A program made the position numbers and the translations under genes. 58,268 bases of DNA, taken from the NCBI RefSeq assembly GCF_002582035.1, contig NZ_NUQE01000022.1, forward strand, positions 163,898-222,165, written 5' to 3'. The notes beneath the pieces are model-generated. The model searched no databases and had not been told where the DNA came from. It worked only from the letters and a program-made list of their open reading frames with translations. Every line of letters starts with the position of its first letter. The stretch's first letter is position 1. Source of the DNA: Bacillus pseudomycoides (GTDB lineage Bacteria; Bacillota; Bacilli; Bacillales; Bacillaceae_G). This document shows, one piece after another, positions 20,089 through 29,066 of the stretch.

Positions 20089-21441
20089 TTGAAAACGATA
20101 ACTGACTATCAAAATAAAAATATTCTTGTATTAGGTATGGCAAAAAGTGGTTATGCTGCAGCCGTCTTATTAAAGAAACTTGGAGCAAATGTAATTGTAA
20201 ATGATAGCAAGCCGCTAGCTGAAAATCTGTTAGCGACAGAGTTGCAAGGTCAAGGTATGGAGGTTGTATGTGGCGGTCATCCCTTAGAATTATTAGAGAA
20301 AAATATTTCTCTTGTTGTAAAAAATCCAGGGATTCCGTACTCTAATCCGTTACTTGTAGCGGCAAAAGAAAAAAATATTCCGATTGTAACGGAAGTAGAA
20401 TTAGCATATCGCATTTCGGAAGCACCGTTTATTGGGATTACAGGATCTAACGGAAAAACAACGACAACAACATTAGCATTTGAAATGTTAAAAGAAGGAG
20501 AAAAGCATCCTGTTATTGCTGGGAATATCGGTACGGTAGCATGTGAAGTTGCACAAGGTGTAACTCAGCAGGAAGTGGTTGTAACAGAACTTTCTTCATT
20601 TCAATTAATGGGCATTGAAACGTTTCAGCCGAAAATTGCAGTGCTTTTAAACTTATTTGAAGCGCACTTAGATTATCATGGTACAAAGAAAGAGTATGGT
20701 TTAGCAAAAGCAAATATCTTTAGAAATCAAACTGAAAATGATTATAGTGTTATTAATGCTGATGATGAAGATGTAATGATGTTGTCTGAGCAAAGTAAAG
20801 GACAAAAAGTGTACTTTTCTACGACGAAAATGATTGAAGACGGTGCTTGTGTAAAAGATGGTGCTCTTTACTTTAAAGGTGAAAAAGTTATTGATATCCA
20901 CGATATTGTATTACCGGGTAAACATAATTTAGAAAATATACTAGCTGCTATGAGTATTGCAAAGCTTATGGGAGTTGCGAATGAAGCGATTATAGCTGTC
21001 TTAAAACATTTTACAGGTGTAAAGCATCGTTTAGAGTATGTAACAACGATTGGAAACCGTAAGTTTTATAATGATTCAAAAGCAACAAATATGCTGGCGA
21101 CAGAAAAAGCATTGTCTGCATTTACGCAACCAGTAATTTTATTAGCTGGCGGACTAGATCGTGGTAATGAATTTGATGATTTAATCCCATACTTTGAGCA
21201 TGTGAAGGCACTGCTTACATTTGGACAAACTGCGCCTAAGCTTGTCAAAGCTGCAGAAAAGGCTGGAATGAAAGTGATTAAATGTGTCGATAATGTGGAA
21301 CAAGCGGTACAAGAAGCATACGCTCTTTCAGAAGAGGGAGACGTGATTCTTTTATCTCCTGCATGTGCAAGCTGGGATCAATTTAAAACATTTGAAGAAA
21401 GAGGAGACATGTTTATACAAGCCGTGCATAAGCTAGTATAA
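20089..21441 (+). CDS. murD: UDP-MurNAc-L-alanine:D-glutamate ligase
   Basis: MurD adds D-glutamate to UDP-MurNAc-L-Ala in the cytoplasm. The 450-residue protein has an N-terminal Rossmann region ([10 protein letters not shown]), the ATP P-loop [13 protein letters not shown] near 115-127 and the C-terminal ligase block with LAGGLDRG and [10 protein letters not shown]. The start is a TTG at 20089 with zero spacing to the mraY stop and GGTGTGG in front, so it is likely read by coupled ribosomes. A hairpin ends the transcript 5 nt after the stop. Confidence 0.96.
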   Translation: MKTITDYQNKNILVLGMAKSGYAAAVLLKKLGANVIVNDSKPLAENLLATELQGQGMEVVCGGHPLELLEKNISLVVKNPGIPYSNPLLVAAKEKNIPIVTEVELAYRISEAPFIGITGSNGKTTTTTLAFEMLKEGEKHPVIAGNIGTVACEVAQGVTQQEVVVTELSSFQLMGIETFQPKIAVLLNLFEAHLDYHGTKKEYGLAKANIFRNQTENDYSVINADDEDVMMLSEQSKGQKVYFSTTKMIEDGACVKDGALYFKGEKVIDIHDIVLPGKHNLENILAAMSIAKLMGVANEAIIAVLKHFTGVKHRLEYVTTIGNRKFYNDSKATNMLATEKALSAFTQPVILLAGGLDRGNEFDDLIPYFEHVKALLTFGQTAPKLVKAAEKAGMKVIKCVDNVEQAVQEAYALSEEGDVILLSPACASWDQFKTFEERGDMFIQAVHKLV

Positions 21442-21445
21442 AGTG

Positions 21446-21486
21446 AAAGAATCATCAGTGGATTGTTCCTACTGATGATTCTTTTA
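21446..21486 (+). terminator. Hairpin, likely terminator after murD
   Basis: AAAGAATCATCAGT (21446-21459) and ACTGATGATTCTTT (21471-21484) pair over 14 bp with an 11-nt loop. The T-run is short (TTTT then ATA). The left side resembles a bcr1-like start (AAGTGAAA...ATCAGTGG), so the hairpin may derive from such an element. Confidence 0.55.
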
Positions 21487-21493
21487 TAGGTAG

Positions 21494-21647
21494 ATAAAGT
21501 AAAACTTCTATTGGTGGGAATTCTCTTCATCTCTCACTAATGGAAAGTTTTCATCAATCGAGTTCTTACAGGCAGTTATCTCACACCTATCTTCTTCGAT
21601 TTCTTGCAATCTTGAGGTTGGAGTTCATATTGCCTGCCTAGGTAAAT
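21494..21647 (+). repeat. bcr1-like repeat, near full length (copy 6)
   Basis: It starts ATAAAGTAAAACTTCTATTG, forms an arm pair GTGGGAATTCTCTTCA / TCTCTCACTAATGG, then ATCAATCGAGTTCTTACAG, GCAGTTATCTCACACCTATC, CTTGAGGTTGGAG and ATTGCCTGCC. Block order and size (about 154 bp) match bcr1-like copy 3 in reverse orientation. It separates murD from spoVE. Confidence 0.7.
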
Positions 21648-21708
21648 GATGATTCGTTTGTGGAAAAGTAGGGCTAACGAAAAGCTGCTTTCAAAGAGGT
21701 GATGCTCA

Positions 21709-22806
21709 TTGCCAACAAAGAAGACTCCTGATTTTATTCTTATTATTGTGACATTGTTACTTTTGACAATAGGAATGGTGATGGTATACAGTGCTAGCGC
21801 TGTATGGGCTTCGTATAAAATGGGAGATTCATTCTTTTTTGCAAAACGTCAATTGCTATTTGCAGGGATCGGTGTCGCTGCTATGTTTTTTATTATGAAG
21901 ATTGATTATTGGGTGTGGCGTACATACTCCAAGGTGATTTTACTTATTTGTTTCGTTCTTCTTATTCTAGTTTTGATTCCTGGAATTGGACTAGTACGAG
22001 GCGGAGCACGGAGTTGGATTGGTGTAGGGGCATTCTCTATTCAGCCTTCTGAGTTTATGAAGTTTGCGATGATTATTTTTTTAGCGAAATTTTTATCGGA
22101 AAATCAAAAAATGATTACGTCTTTCAAACGAGGATTACTTCCTGCGCTTAGTTTTGTGTTTGTTGCATTTGGTATGATTATGTTACAACCTGATTTGGGA
22201 ACAGGAACCGTAATGGTTGGAACTTGTGTTGTTATGATTTTTGTTTCGGGAGCACGTATTTTTCATTTTGCAATGTTAGGGCTAATTGGAGTTGGAGGAT
22301 TTGTTGGGCTTATTGCATCAGCACCGTATCGAATAAAACGTATTACATCGTATTTAGATCCATGGTCAGATCCGCTTGGAAGTGGATTTCAGATTATTCA
22401 ATCGTTACTTGCAATCGGACCGGGGGGATTATTTGGGCTCGGTCTTGGACAAAGTAGACAAAAATTTTTTTACTTACCAGAGCCGCAAACAGACTTTATT
22501 TTTGCGATTCTATCCGAAGAATTAGGTTTTATTGGTGGTTCGTTTGTGTTATTATTATTTAGTCTGTTGTTATGGCGTGGGATTCGTGTAGCGTTAGGGG
22601 CACCAGACTTATACGGTACTTTTTTAGCAGTCGGGATTGTGGCGATGATTGCGATACAAGTAATGATTAACATCGGTGTTGTAACTGGATTAATGCCAGT
22701 TACAGGAATTACTTTGCCATTTTTAAGCTATGGTGGGTCTAGCTTGACCCTTATGTTAATGGCGGTTGGAGTGTTACTAAATATAAGTCGTCATTCTCGC
22801 TACTAA
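21709..22806 (+). CDS. spoVE: SEDS-family peptidoglycan polymerase SpoVE (FtsW-like)
   Basis: A SEDS glycosyltransferase that polymerises lipid II, paired with the SpoVD transpeptidase for spore cortex. The 365-residue protein has ten or so transmembrane segments and the SEDS signatures VRGGARSWIGVG with IQPSEFMK and the C-terminal PFLSYGGSS. Location between murD and murG is the spoVE position in B. subtilis; FtsW proper lies elsewhere there. The start is a TTG at 21709 with AGAGGTGATG upstream. It ends at a strong terminator. Distinguishing SpoVE from FtsW rests on position. Confidence 0.9.
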   Translation: MPTKKTPDFILIIVTLLLLTIGMVMVYSASAVWASYKMGDSFFFAKRQLLFAGIGVAAMFFIMKIDYWVWRTYSKVILLICFVLLILVLIPGIGLVRGGARSWIGVGAFSIQPSEFMKFAMIIFLAKFLSENQKMITSFKRGLLPALSFVFVAFGMIMLQPDLGTGTVMVGTCVVMIFVSGARIFHFAMLGLIGVGGFVGLIASAPYRIKRITSYLDPWSDPLGSGFQIIQSLLAIGPGGLFGLGLGQSRQKFFYLPEPQTDFIFAILSEELGFIGGSFVLLLFSLLLWRGIRVALGAPDLYGTFLAVGIVAMIAIQVMINIGVVTGLMPVTGITLPFLSYGGSSLTLMLMAVGVLLNISRHSRY

Positions 22807-22833
22807 ACCCTGTTTTTATGACAGGGTTTTTCG
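22805..22833 (+). terminator. Terminator after spoVE
   Basis: AAACCCTGT (22805-22813) and ACAGGGTTT (22821-22829) form a 9-bp stem with TTTT after the stem core. It overlaps the spoVE stop. Confidence 0.85.
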
Positions 22834-22877
22834 TATGTGAAAACGGAAACAAAGCGATTGATATATGAATGGCATAC

Positions 22878-22951
22878 ATAAAGTGAAATTTCTATCAGTA
22901 AGGTTTAGTTGAATCAATCAGATTTTTACTGCCCGTGAACAACGGGATAAT
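22878..22951 (+). repeat. Internally deleted bcr1-like repeat (copy 7)
   Basis: It starts ATAAAGTGAAATTTCTATCA, passes through AGTTGAATCAATCAG and TTTTTACTGCCCG, and ends AACGGGATAATAG. Both ends are present but only about 74 bp remain, half of a full copy. It ends 26 nt before the murG start. Confidence 0.6.
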
Positions 22952-22977
22952 AGAAAAAAGAAGCGGAGGAACAGGTA

Positions 22978-24081
22978 GTGCGAGTATTAGTCAGCGGTGG
23001 CGGAACAGGTGGGCATATTTATCCAGCTCTTGCGTTAATTCGAGAAATCAAAAAAATTCATCCTGAAGCAAGATTTTTATATATTGGTACGGAAAATGGT
23101 TTGGAAAGTAAAATTGTTCGCAAAGCCGGCATTCCATTTCAATCCATTGTTATTAGCGGGTTTAAACGGAAGTTATCAATTGATAATGTGAAAACGGTGA
23201 TGCGTTTTGTAAAAGGTGTACAAGATAGTAGACGTTATATTCGTCGTTTTAATCCAGATGTTGTAATTGGAACAGGTGGTTATGTATGTGGTCCAGTTGT
23301 ATATGCAGCTGCTAAACTTGGTATTCCAGCAATTGTACACGAACAAAATAGTGTACCTGGTGTAACAAATAAATTTTTGAGTCGCTATGTAAATAAAGTA
23401 GCGGTTTGTTTTGATGCGGCAGCAGAACATTTTCCGCAAAATAAAGTTGTGATGACAGGAAATCCTCGTGCATCGGAAGTAATGAACCAAAATGGTATAA
23501 AAGGCAAGCGTTCGGTGGGATTATCTCATTCCAAAAAATCAGTATTAATTTTTGGAGGAAGCCGAGGCGCTAGACCGATTAACGATGCATTTTTAGAAGC
23601 AATTGAACAATTTGGTAATAAAAATTATGAAGTATTGTATGTTACAGGTGAAGTACATTATGATAAAGTAATGGAAGCTGTGAAACAAAAAGGAAATCCA
23701 CAGAACGTTATTATTAAGCCGTTTATTGATAATATGCCAGAAGTACTTACTGGGGTAGACCTTGTTGTTTCACGTGCGGGTGCCACAACGTTAGCTGAGT
23801 TGACAGCTTTAGGGAAACCAAGTATCTTAATTCCGAGTCCATATGTAACAAATAATCACCAAGAGAAAAATGCTCTTTCTGTTGTTGATAAAGGAGCAGC
23901 AAAAATGCTTCTTGAAAAAGATTTAACAGGTGAAACACTCATTGGTGATATTGATGAAGTTTTACTAGATACACAAAAATTACAAAATATGAAACTAGCT
24001 GCAACGCAGTTAGGAATTCCAGATGCAGCAAATAAGTTGTTTGAAGTTATGAAAAAACTTGTAGAAAATAACGTTAGGTGA
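22978..24081 (+). CDS. murG: UDP-GlcNAc:lipid I N-acetylglucosaminyltransferase MurG
   Basis: MurG adds GlcNAc to lipid I to give lipid II on the inner face of the membrane. The 367-residue GT-B protein has the glycine loop [15 protein letters not shown] at 6-20, the second loop [11 protein letters not shown] and the donor-binding stretch [13 protein letters not shown]. The start is GTG at 22978 with GCGGAGGAACAG upstream. It begins a new segment after the spoVE terminator and the short repeat. murB follows after 51 nt. Confidence 0.96.
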   Translation: MRVLVSGGGTGGHIYPALALIREIKKIHPEARFLYIGTENGLESKIVRKAGIPFQSIVISGFKRKLSIDNVKTVMRFVKGVQDSRRYIRRFNPDVVIGTGGYVCGPVVYAAAKLGIPAIVHEQNSVPGVTNKFLSRYVNKVAVCFDAAAEHFPQNKVVMTGNPRASEVMNQNGIKGKRSVGLSHSKKSVLIFGGSRGARPINDAFLEAIEQFGNKNYEVLYVTGEVHYDKVMEAVKQKGNPQNVIIKPFIDNMPEVLTGVDLVVSRAGATTLAELTALGKPSILIPSPYVTNNHQEKNALSVVDKGAAKMLLEKDLTGETLIGDIDEVLLDTQKLQNMKLAATQLGIPDAANKLFEVMKKLVENNVR

Positions 24082-24132
24082 ATGCCCTGCATACTACTGT
24101 AGTAAGGAGACTTAATATGGGGGGAGAGCATC

Positions 24133-25038
24133 ATGAAACAATTAGCAAAAGAACTTATGGAAGCACAGGTAGGAAAAGTGCTAGAAAATGAACCGTTAGC
24201 TCGCTATACAACTATGAAAATAGGTGGTCCAGCGGATATTTTAGTGGTTCCAAGTAGTGTTGAAGATGTGGGAAAATCGTTAAAGCTTGCGAAAAAGTAT
24301 GGGATAAAATGGACTGCAATTGGTCGTGGTTCCAATCTTCTTGTATCGGATAAAGGTATTGAAGGAGTTGTAATTCGATTAGGAGAAGGACTAGATCATT
24401 TAGAAGTAGATGGTGTTACTGTACGAGTAGGTGGAGGGTATTCTCTCGTTAAACTGTCAACTTTATTGAGCCGCCAAGGATTAGCGGGATTAGAGTTTGC
24501 TAGTGGTATTCCTGGAAGCGTAGGCGGAGCTGTTTATATGAATGCAGGTGCTCATAAGTCGGATATGTCTGAAATTTTGACGAGAGCTCGTGTTATGTTT
24601 GAAGATGGAACGATTGAATGGCTAACGAAAGAAGAGCTAGAATTTTCTTATCGTACATCTGTTTTACAAAAGAAGCGTCCTGGCATTGTGTTAGAAGCGG
24701 AGCTACAATTAAAAGCAGGTAATCGTGAAGACATTATCGCGATTATGCAAAAAAATAAAGATTATCGTCGTGAAACACAACCTTGGAATCACCCATGTGC
24801 AGGAAGTATTTTTAGAAATCCACTACCAAACTATGCTGGTAATTTAGTTGAAAAGGCTGGACTACGTGGTTATCAAATTGGCGGTGCAAAAATTTCAGAA
24901 ATGCATGGGAACTTTATTGTTAATACAGGAACAGCTTCTGCGCAAGATGTTCTTGATTTAATTGCTTTTGTGAAGAAAACGATTAAAGAACAATTTGATG
25001 TTGATATGCATACAGAAGTAGAGAGTATTGGAAGATAA
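24133..25038 (+). CDS. murB: UDP-N-acetylenolpyruvoylglucosamine reductase
   Basis: MurB reduces UDP-GlcNAc-enolpyruvate to UDP-MurNAc with NADPH and FAD. The 301-residue protein shows the FAD-binding pattern [15 protein letters not shown], the block [26 protein letters not shown] with the catalytic tyrosine region, and GSIFRNP containing the catalytic serine. This is the shorter type II form usual in Firmicutes. ATGGGGGGAGAGC precedes the ATG. It is followed by a promoter for divIB. Confidence 0.96.
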   Translation: MKQLAKELMEAQVGKVLENEPLARYTTMKIGGPADILVVPSSVEDVGKSLKLAKKYGIKWTAIGRGSNLLVSDKGIEGVVIRLGEGLDHLEVDGVTVRVGGGYSLVKLSTLLSRQGLAGLEFASGIPGSVGGAVYMNAGAHKSDMSEILTRARVMFEDGTIEWLTKEELEFSYRTSVLQKKRPGIVLEAELQLKAGNREDIIAIMQKNKDYRRETQPWNHPCAGSIFRNPLPNYAGNLVEKAGLRGYQIGGAKISEMHGNFIVNTGTASAQDVLDLIAFVKKTIKEQFDVDMHTEVESIGR

Positions 25039-25045
25039 TAGTTGT

Positions 25046-25076
25046 TTGTCCCACTCATTGTCATTTATGATATAAT
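25046..25076 (+). promoter_or_regulatory. Extended -10 promoter before divIB
   Basis: TGA-TATAAT (25068-25076) is an extended -10 element. TTGTCC at 25046-25051 with a 19-bp spacer is a weak -35. The predicted start of transcription (about 25083) lies immediately before a 12-bp hairpin. Confidence 0.6.
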
Positions 25077-25084
25077 AGAAAGAG

Positions 25085-25116
25085 AAGAACGGCATGCTTA
25101 ACATGCCGTTCTTTAT
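25085..25116 (+). promoter_or_regulatory. 5'-terminal hairpin in the divIB leader
   Basis: AAGAACGGCATG (25085-25096) and CATGCCGTTCTT (25102-25113) form a 12-bp perfect stem with a 5-nt loop, followed by only TATG. In read-through RNA it may terminate the murB transcript. In RNA from the promoter above it would be the extreme 5' end and may stabilise or attenuate the divIB message. Confidence 0.55.
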
Positions 25117-25136
25117 GTTACATAGGGGGATCGTAC

Positions 25137-25883
25137 ATGAAGAATAGTAAAGTTATTAAACTACAAGATCGTGTACCAAAATTAAAAAATCAGAAGAAAA
25201 AGAAACAGGTAAATAAACGATTAATTTTATATGTATCGATTTTATTTTTATTGGTACTTTTTTTAATTTATTTTCGATCTCCGCTTAGCAATATAAAGAA
25301 AATTACGGTTCACGGCAATCATTATATGACGGATGAACAAATAATGGAGCAAGCAGGCATTACATATAAAACAAGCTATTTTCGTGTAATGACACAGGAA
25401 GCAGAAACAAATTTAAAGAAGAAAAAAGAGATTAAAGAGGCTCATGTGAAGAAAAAATTCCCAAATCAAATTGTTATCGATGTTGAGGAGTATGTGACAA
25501 TTGGCTACATTAATAAAGAAGGAAAACTGTATCCGCTTTTAGAAAATGGAAAGTCACTAGATGCTCTTCCAAATGGGAAATTGCCAGTTGCTGCACCGAT
25601 TTTCGTTCCATTTGAAGAAAAGAAAATGAAAGAATTAATTGCTGAATTAGAAAAATTAACACCAACTGTTCTTCGATCTATTTCTGAGATTCATTACACG
25701 CCAACAGATTTATATACAGATCATCTTACGTTATATATGAATGAGGGATATGAAGTAAGTACAGTTATTCAAGATTTTGCAAAACGAATGGAAGCTTATC
25801 CTCTTATTATTAAAAACTTATCACCAGATAAAAAGGCAATTATTCATTTAGAAGTAGGAGCGTATACGGAATATGTAAATTAA
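25137..25883 (+). CDS. divIB: Cell division protein DivIB (FtsQ-like)
   Basis: DivIB is a bitopic divisome component interacting with FtsL and DivIC. The 248-residue protein has a basic cytoplasmic N-terminus, a transmembrane helix (about 30-47), a POTRA domain (about 49-120; PLSNIKKITVHGNHYMTDEQI) and the beta domain. ATAGGGGGATCGTAC precedes the ATG. In B. subtilis the next genes are ylxW, ylxX and sbp; here they are absent except for an sbp remnant before ftsA. Confidence 0.94.
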   Translation: MKNSKVIKLQDRVPKLKNQKKKKQVNKRLILYVSILFLLVLFLIYFRSPLSNIKKITVHGNHYMTDEQIMEQAGITYKTSYFRVMTQEAETNLKKKKEIKEAHVKKKFPNQIVIDVEEYVTIGYINKEGKLYPLLENGKSLDALPNGKLPVAAPIFVPFEEKKMKELIAELEKLTPTVLRSISEIHYTPTDLYTDHLTLYMNEGYEVSTVIQDFAKRMEAYPLIIKNLSPDKKAIIHLEVGAYTEYVN

Positions 25884-25951
25884 TCAATAAGGGCGTAATA
25901 AAGCGGATATTTTAACTGTAAAAAAATTTTTTTTGGGAAAAATCAGGAACT

Positions 25952-26041
25952 TACTCCTAGAAATTATGTGATTAAGTCATATTTTTCTCTGTTTTCTTTT
26001 TCAATATAATCTTAGCTATAAGTTTAGCTTTTCTAGGAGTA
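25952..26041. repeat. 12-bp inverted repeat flanking 66 bp
   Basis: TACTCCTAGAAA (25952-25963) and TTTCTAGGAGTA (26030-26041) are exact complements. The right copy lies within the sbp remnant. The rest of 25884-25987 has no recognisable coding content. Confidence 0.5.
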
Positions 26042-26139
26042 CATCTTGGTGTAGACTTATATTTGGCAGCAATCTTTGTAATCGGACAAGGTTGTTTCAA
26101 AATATAGCAGTGATTTGTATATTACTGTTAGAAAAATGA
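25988..26139 (+). pseudogene. sbp: C-terminal remnant of sbp (small basic protein), frameshifted
   Basis: The frame from 25988 reads SVFFFNIILAISLAFLGVHL and continues GVDLYLAAIFVIG, nearly identical to what I recall of the B. subtilis Sbp (DUF1290) segment FFFNIILAISLAFLGVHLG. After VIG a one-base deletion changes frame: the next frame gives RLFQNIAVI, again matching Sbp, and ends at TGA 26137-26139. The N-terminal half is gone and no start is present. Its position directly before ftsA is where sbp lies in B. subtilis. This explains much of the 406-bp gap between divIB and ftsA. Confidence 0.85.
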
Positions 26140-26289
26140 ATGAATGCCAAACAAAAATAAGAAAAATGTAGCGTTAAAAAAGGGAAACTCACAAATGCGT
26201 TGAATATTTTTCTTATAACATAGTAAAACAACGATTGTTGTTCCATATATTGAATTTTGTGGTATAAATAAAGAAGGAGGTGCCAAAGA

Positions 26290-27618
26290 ATGAACAGCAA
26301 TGAAATATACGTTAGTCTTGACATCGGTACATCCAATGTTAAAGTTATTATTGGCGAGATGGTCAATGACGCTTTAAACATTATTGGTGTTGGAAATGTA
26401 AAGTCAAATGGTTTAAAAAAGGGCTCCATTGTTGACATAGATGAGACTGTACAATCTATTAAAAAGGCGATTGAACAAGCTGAACGTATGGTAGGGATAC
26501 ACATTGAGCGCGTTGTTGTAGGTGTAAACGCAAATCAAGTACAGCTTCTTCCTTGTCATGGAGTAGTCGCTGTTTCAAATGAAGATCGTGAAATCGGAAA
26601 TGAAGATGTGCTTCGTGTACTTGATGCAGCGCAAGTTGTGTCAATTGCACCAGAGCGTGAATTTATTGATGTGGTACCTCGACAGTTTATCGTAGATGGC
26701 CTCGATGAAATTAATGATCCGCGCGGAATGATTGGTGTACGTTTAGAAATGGAAGGCACATTAATTACAGGCTCGAGAACATTGTTACATAATTTACTGC
26801 GATGTGTAGAAAAAGCGGGTCTTGAAATAATTGATATTTGTCTTCAACCGTTAGCTGCATCAACGGTTGCTTTGTCAAATGATGAAAAAAATCGTGGTGT
26901 TGCTCTTGTTGACATCGGTGGAGGTTCAACAACGTTATCAATTTTCCTGGATGGAGAATTACAGATAGCAAACGTATTACCGATTGGCGGAGATCATATT
27001 ACAAAAGATATAGCCATTGGATTGAAAACATCAACGGAAAATGCCGACCAAATTAAACTAAAATATGGACATGCTTTTTATGATACAGCATCTGAGGAAG
27101 AGGTATTTACTGTTTCAATTATGGGCAGTGATCAAACCGAGCAATATTCTCAAGTAGAGTTAGCTGATATCATTGAAGCTCGTGTAGAGGAAATTCTTAT
27201 GTTTGTACAAGATGAGGTGCAAAAACTTGGTGTGAAACAGTTACCGGCTGGTTATGTACTTACTGGTGGTGTTGTTTCTATGTCAGGTATTCTTGATCTT
27301 GCCTACGATATTCTACATCAAAATGTTCGTATTGCAACGCCAGATTATATAGGTGTACGTGAACCACAATATACGATTGGTGTTGGACTTATTAAAAATG
27401 CCTATCAAAAAGCTAAGTTACGAGGAAGAAGTATTCAGGAGAAGCAAGAAAGCTATGAGTTACAACATGCACCAGTACCTGCTGCAGTGCAACAACCTGT
27501 AAAACAAAAGCCGCGTAATAACAATAACAATAACAATAGCAATAACAACAATAATAATAATAATAATGAACGAATGATGTCAAAAGTGAAGCGCGTATTC
27601 CGATATTTATGGGATTAA
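26290..27618 (+). CDS. ftsA: Cell division protein FtsA
   Basis: FtsA is an actin-like ATPase that tethers FtsZ to the membrane. The 442-residue protein has actin-fold motifs LDIGTSNVKVIIGE at the start and VDIGGGSTTLSIF in the second half, and a C-terminal amphipathic helix (SKVKRVFRYLWD). Between the core and that helix is a run of 16 asparagines and one serine in 17 codons (27517-27567), forming a flexible linker. AAGAAGGAGGTGCC precedes the ATG. A small inverted repeat, AACAAC-GATT-GTTGTT (26227-26242), and a -10-like TATAAA at 26263 lie upstream. Confidence 0.96.
   Translation: MNSNEIYVSLDIGTSNVKVIIGEMVNDALNIIGVGNVKSNGLKKGSIVDIDETVQSIKKAIEQAERMVGIHIERVVVGVNANQVQLLPCHGVVAVSNEDREIGNEDVLRVLDAAQVVSIAPEREFIDVVPRQFIVDGLDEINDPRGMIGVRLEMEGTLITGSRTLLHNLLRCVEKAGLEIIDICLQPLAASTVALSNDEKNRGVALVDIGGGSTTLSIFLDGELQIANVLPIGGDHITKDIAIGLKTSTENADQIKLKYGHAFYDTASEEEVFTVSIMGSDQTEQYSQVELADIIEARVEEILMFVQDEVQKLGVKQLPAGYVLTGGVVSMSGILDLAYDILHQNVRIATPDYIGVREPQYTIGVGLIKNAYQKAKLRGRSIQEKQESYELQHAPVPAAVQQPVKQKPRNNNNNNNSNNNNNNNNNERMMSKVKRVFRYLWD
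27517..27567 (+). repeat. AAT/AAC trinucleotide tract in ftsA
   Basis: Seventeen consecutive codons are AAT or AAC apart from one AGC. The tract is coding (Asn-rich) and in frame. Such a tract is prone to length change in steps of one residue. Confidence 0.9.
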
Positions 27619-27657
27619 ATTTGAGCGCGAAAAATGAGGTTCTAGGGGGATTTCGAC

Positions 27658-28806
27658 ATGTTAGAGTTTGATACTACTCAAGATCAATTAGCAAATATAA
27701 AAGTTATCGGTGTTGGCGGCGGCGGAAACAATGCTGTCAATCGTATGATTGAGCATGGTGTACTAGGTGTAGACTTTATTGCAGTAAACACAGATGCACA
27801 AGCCTTAAATTTATCAAAAGCTGAAACAAGAATGCAAATCGGTGGCAAATTAACGCGCGGACTTGGTGCTGGTGCAAACCCTGAGGTAGGGAAAAAAGCT
27901 GCTGAAGAAAGTAAAGAACAAATCCAAGAAGCACTTCGCGGAGCGGATATGGTTTTCGTAACAGCTGGTATGGGCGGAGGAACTGGGACTGGTGCAGCTC
28001 CAGTTATCGCACAAGTTGCAAAGGAGCTAGGAGCACTAACAGTTGGGGTTGTAACACGTCCATTTACATTTGAAGGTCGTAAGCGTGCAACGCAAGCTGC
28101 TTCTGGTATCGCAGCGTTTAAAGAAAATGTAGATACATTAATCGTAATTCCAAATGACCGTTTACTAGAAATCGTTGATAAAAATACACCGATGCTTGAA
28201 GCGTTCCGTGAGGCTGATAATGTATTGCGCCAAGGTGTTCAAGGTATTTCTGATTTAATTGCTACACCAGGTCTCATTAACTTAGACTTTGCAGATGTAA
28301 AAACAATTATGTCTAACAAAGGTTCTGCATTAATGGGTATTGGTGTGGGAACTGGTGAAAACCGCGCTGCGGAAGCTGCCAAACGAGCAATTTCTAGTCC
28401 ATTGCTAGAAACATCTATTGATGGTGCACAAGGTGTCATTATGAACATTACAGGTGGCACAAACTTAAGTTTATATGAAGTACAAGAAGCAGCAGATATT
28501 GTAGCTTCAGCTTCAGACCAAGAAGTAAATATGATCTTTGGTTCTGTAATTAATGAGAGCTTAAAAGATGAAATCGTTGTAACAGTGATTGCAACAGGTT
28601 TTGATGATAGCATTTCAATGCAACCACCAAAGCCGATTATTCGTCCTACAGCGACTACTAAAAATGTACAACAGCCAGTACAACCAGTTAAACAACGTGA
28701 AATAAAGCGTGAAGTGAAGCGTGAAGAGCCGGTTGTAAATGAGCGTAGTGCAGATGTAGATGACATTGACATTCCAGCATTTTTACGTAACCGTCGCAGA
28801 CGATAA
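27658..28806 (+). CDS. ftsZ: Cell division protein FtsZ
   Basis: FtsZ is the tubulin-like GTPase that forms the Z ring. The 382-residue protein has the GTP-binding glycine loop [10 protein letters not shown] near 104-113, N-terminal [15 protein letters not shown] and the T7-loop block [14 protein letters not shown]. The C-terminal linker is Gln/Pro/Lys-rich and ends in the conserved tail [15 protein letters not shown], which binds FtsA and SepF, both encoded in this window. AGGGGGATTTCGAC precedes the ATG. A terminator follows. Confidence 0.98.
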   Translation: MLEFDTTQDQLANIKVIGVGGGGNNAVNRMIEHGVLGVDFIAVNTDAQALNLSKAETRMQIGGKLTRGLGAGANPEVGKKAAEESKEQIQEALRGADMVFVTAGMGGGTGTGAAPVIAQVAKELGALTVGVVTRPFTFEGRKRATQAASGIAAFKENVDTLIVIPNDRLLEIVDKNTPMLEAFREADNVLRQGVQGISDLIATPGLINLDFADVKTIMSNKGSALMGIGVGTGENRAAEAAKRAISSPLLETSIDGAQGVIMNITGGTNLSLYEVQEAADIVASASDQEVNMIFGSVINESLKDEIVVTVIATGFDDSISMQPPKPIIRPTATTKNVQQPVQPVKQREIKREVKREEPVVNERSADVDDIDIPAFLRNRRRR

Positions 28807-28863
28807 TTGAATTGAAATATTACCGCGACTAATAGTCAGTTAAATATCTTGATTTTAAATGAA

Positions 28864-28894
28864 AAAGAAGGTCTTTTTAGGCCTTCTTTTTTTT
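28864..28894 (+). terminator. Terminator after ftsZ
   Basis: AAGAAGGTC and GGCCTTCTT pair (one G-U) across a short T-rich loop, and the stem is followed by eight or more T residues. Confidence 0.85.
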
Positions 28895-28946
28895 ATGTCT
28901 ATATGATCTCTCCGTTCTAGTTAGAAGGATTATTTTGTTTTTTTAA

Positions 28947-29033
28947 CGTGACAAATTATGCCTGAAAGCTTCAAAATAACAAAAAATCCCTTCCGTGAAT
29001 TGACACACTTTTCCATAGGATATGCATTATACT
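28947..29033 (+). promoter_or_regulatory. spoIIG promoter with 22-bp spacer and Spo0A-like boxes
   Basis: TTGACA (29000-29005) and TATACT (29028-29033) are separated by exactly 22 bp, the unusual spacing known for the Spo0A-activated sigma-A spoIIG promoter of B. subtilis. Box-like sequences CGTGACAAA (28947-28955) and ATTGACACA (28999-29007) each match the reverse 0A consensus TTYGACAAA in seven of nine positions. They fall near -90 and -37, like the two B. subtilis Spo0A sites. Confidence 0.8.
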
Positions 29034-29066
29034 AGTCTAAACTTTATAAAAAAAGAGGTGAACCGT

